Part shown: one piece after another, positions 63,893 through 64,000 of the stretch
How positions within the stretch are numbered: position 1 is the first letter of the stretch
How the letters are laid out: each line of letters opens with the position of its first letter
Origin: JAZKAR01 sp040389065
GTDB taxonomy: Bacteria; Pseudomonadota; Gammaproteobacteria; Burkholderiales; Casimicrobiaceae
Reading direction: 5' to 3'
DNA length: 64,000 bases
NCBI GenBank assembly: GCA_040389065.1
Contig: JAZKAR010000006.1
Coordinates: 1 to 64,000 of the forward strand
Program-made: the position numbers and the translations under genes
Notes under the pieces: model-generated
What the model saw: the letters and a program-made list of their open reading frames with translations, nothing else
Told to the model about the DNA's origin: nothing
Database searches by the model: none

Positions 63893-64000
63893 AGGCGCAA
63901 AGATTTCTCATGGATGAATTTCTCATTTTGTATTTAAAATTATTCATTACCTGAAGTTAAATCCTTACAAAAAACGAGTACTTTGAAATACTGAAACACA

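Noticed and set aside
1..64000. tRNA and rRNA genes
   Set aside because: I looked for cloverleaf-like patterns and conserved rRNA strings in the gaps and saw none that I could support by eye.

Overview
The window is about 64 kb of a low-GC (roughly 40% by eye) proteobacterial chromosome. Gene content and order point to the Betaproteobacteria, order Burkholderiales, probably an Alcaligenaceae-like lineage. The evidence is the run ompA-type / gyrA / serC / pheA / hisC, the petABC-sspA-sspB block, an HvrA/Bordetella-type H-NS protein and a Bordetella-like OmpA. The species is not identifiable from the sequence alone.

Positions 1-20,200 are conserved core. They hold hisC (cut by the window edge), pheA, serC and gyrA on the minus strand, then an OmpA-family protein, a YaiI/YqxD protein, a short PutA, a thioredoxin-like protein, an Slt-type lytic transglycosylase, an Ala/Lys-rich small protein, an orphan GspL-like protein, the cytochrome bc1 operon (petABC) and sspAB.

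Positions 20,500-36,100 mix core and accessory genes: an O-antigen-ligase-like membrane protein, LplT, peptide deformylase, an H-NS family protein, a lemA/TPM/TPM cluster, divergent metR/metE with a perfect MetR box, an Lrp regulator beside a Cys/Met PLP enzyme, a class I glutamine amidotransferase and a small lipoprotein.

Positions 36,100-50,000 are an accessory region. It contains IS6 and IS3 transposase remnants, an orphan polymorphic-toxin tail with a probable immunity gene, two related small secreted proteins (one broken, one frameshifted in a poly-T run), and a decarboxylase with a divergent LysR regulator. It also contains an rtcB-prfH RNA/ribosome-repair pair preceded by a 12-residue leader ORF and a hairpin, AraC/SDR genes, a Fic protein behind a duplicated 37-bp palindromic element, a polynucleotide kinase that matches only the first domain of bacterial Pnkp, DUF1289, SseB-like and gluconokinase genes.

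Positions 50,000-64,000 hold an OPT transporter plus gamma-glutamyltranspeptidase (probable glutathione/peptide use), a membrane spermidine-synthase-like protein, a carbonic anhydrase plus SulP transporter pair, a small secreted protein with three YxGGD repeats, and a NACHT / pentapeptide / seven-blade WD40 protein.

A previously unlabelled family of short non-coding elements (about 117-132 bp when full length, inverted ends TTAGAAGTTACGCAGTTGG) is spread through the window in at least eight recognisable copies. It looks like a MITE family. Two copies split the lemA/TPM cluster and one lies directly upstream of the Cys/Met PLP gene. The two strongest candidates for undescribed biology are the leader-peptide/hairpin arrangement in front of rtcB-prfH and this MITE family.
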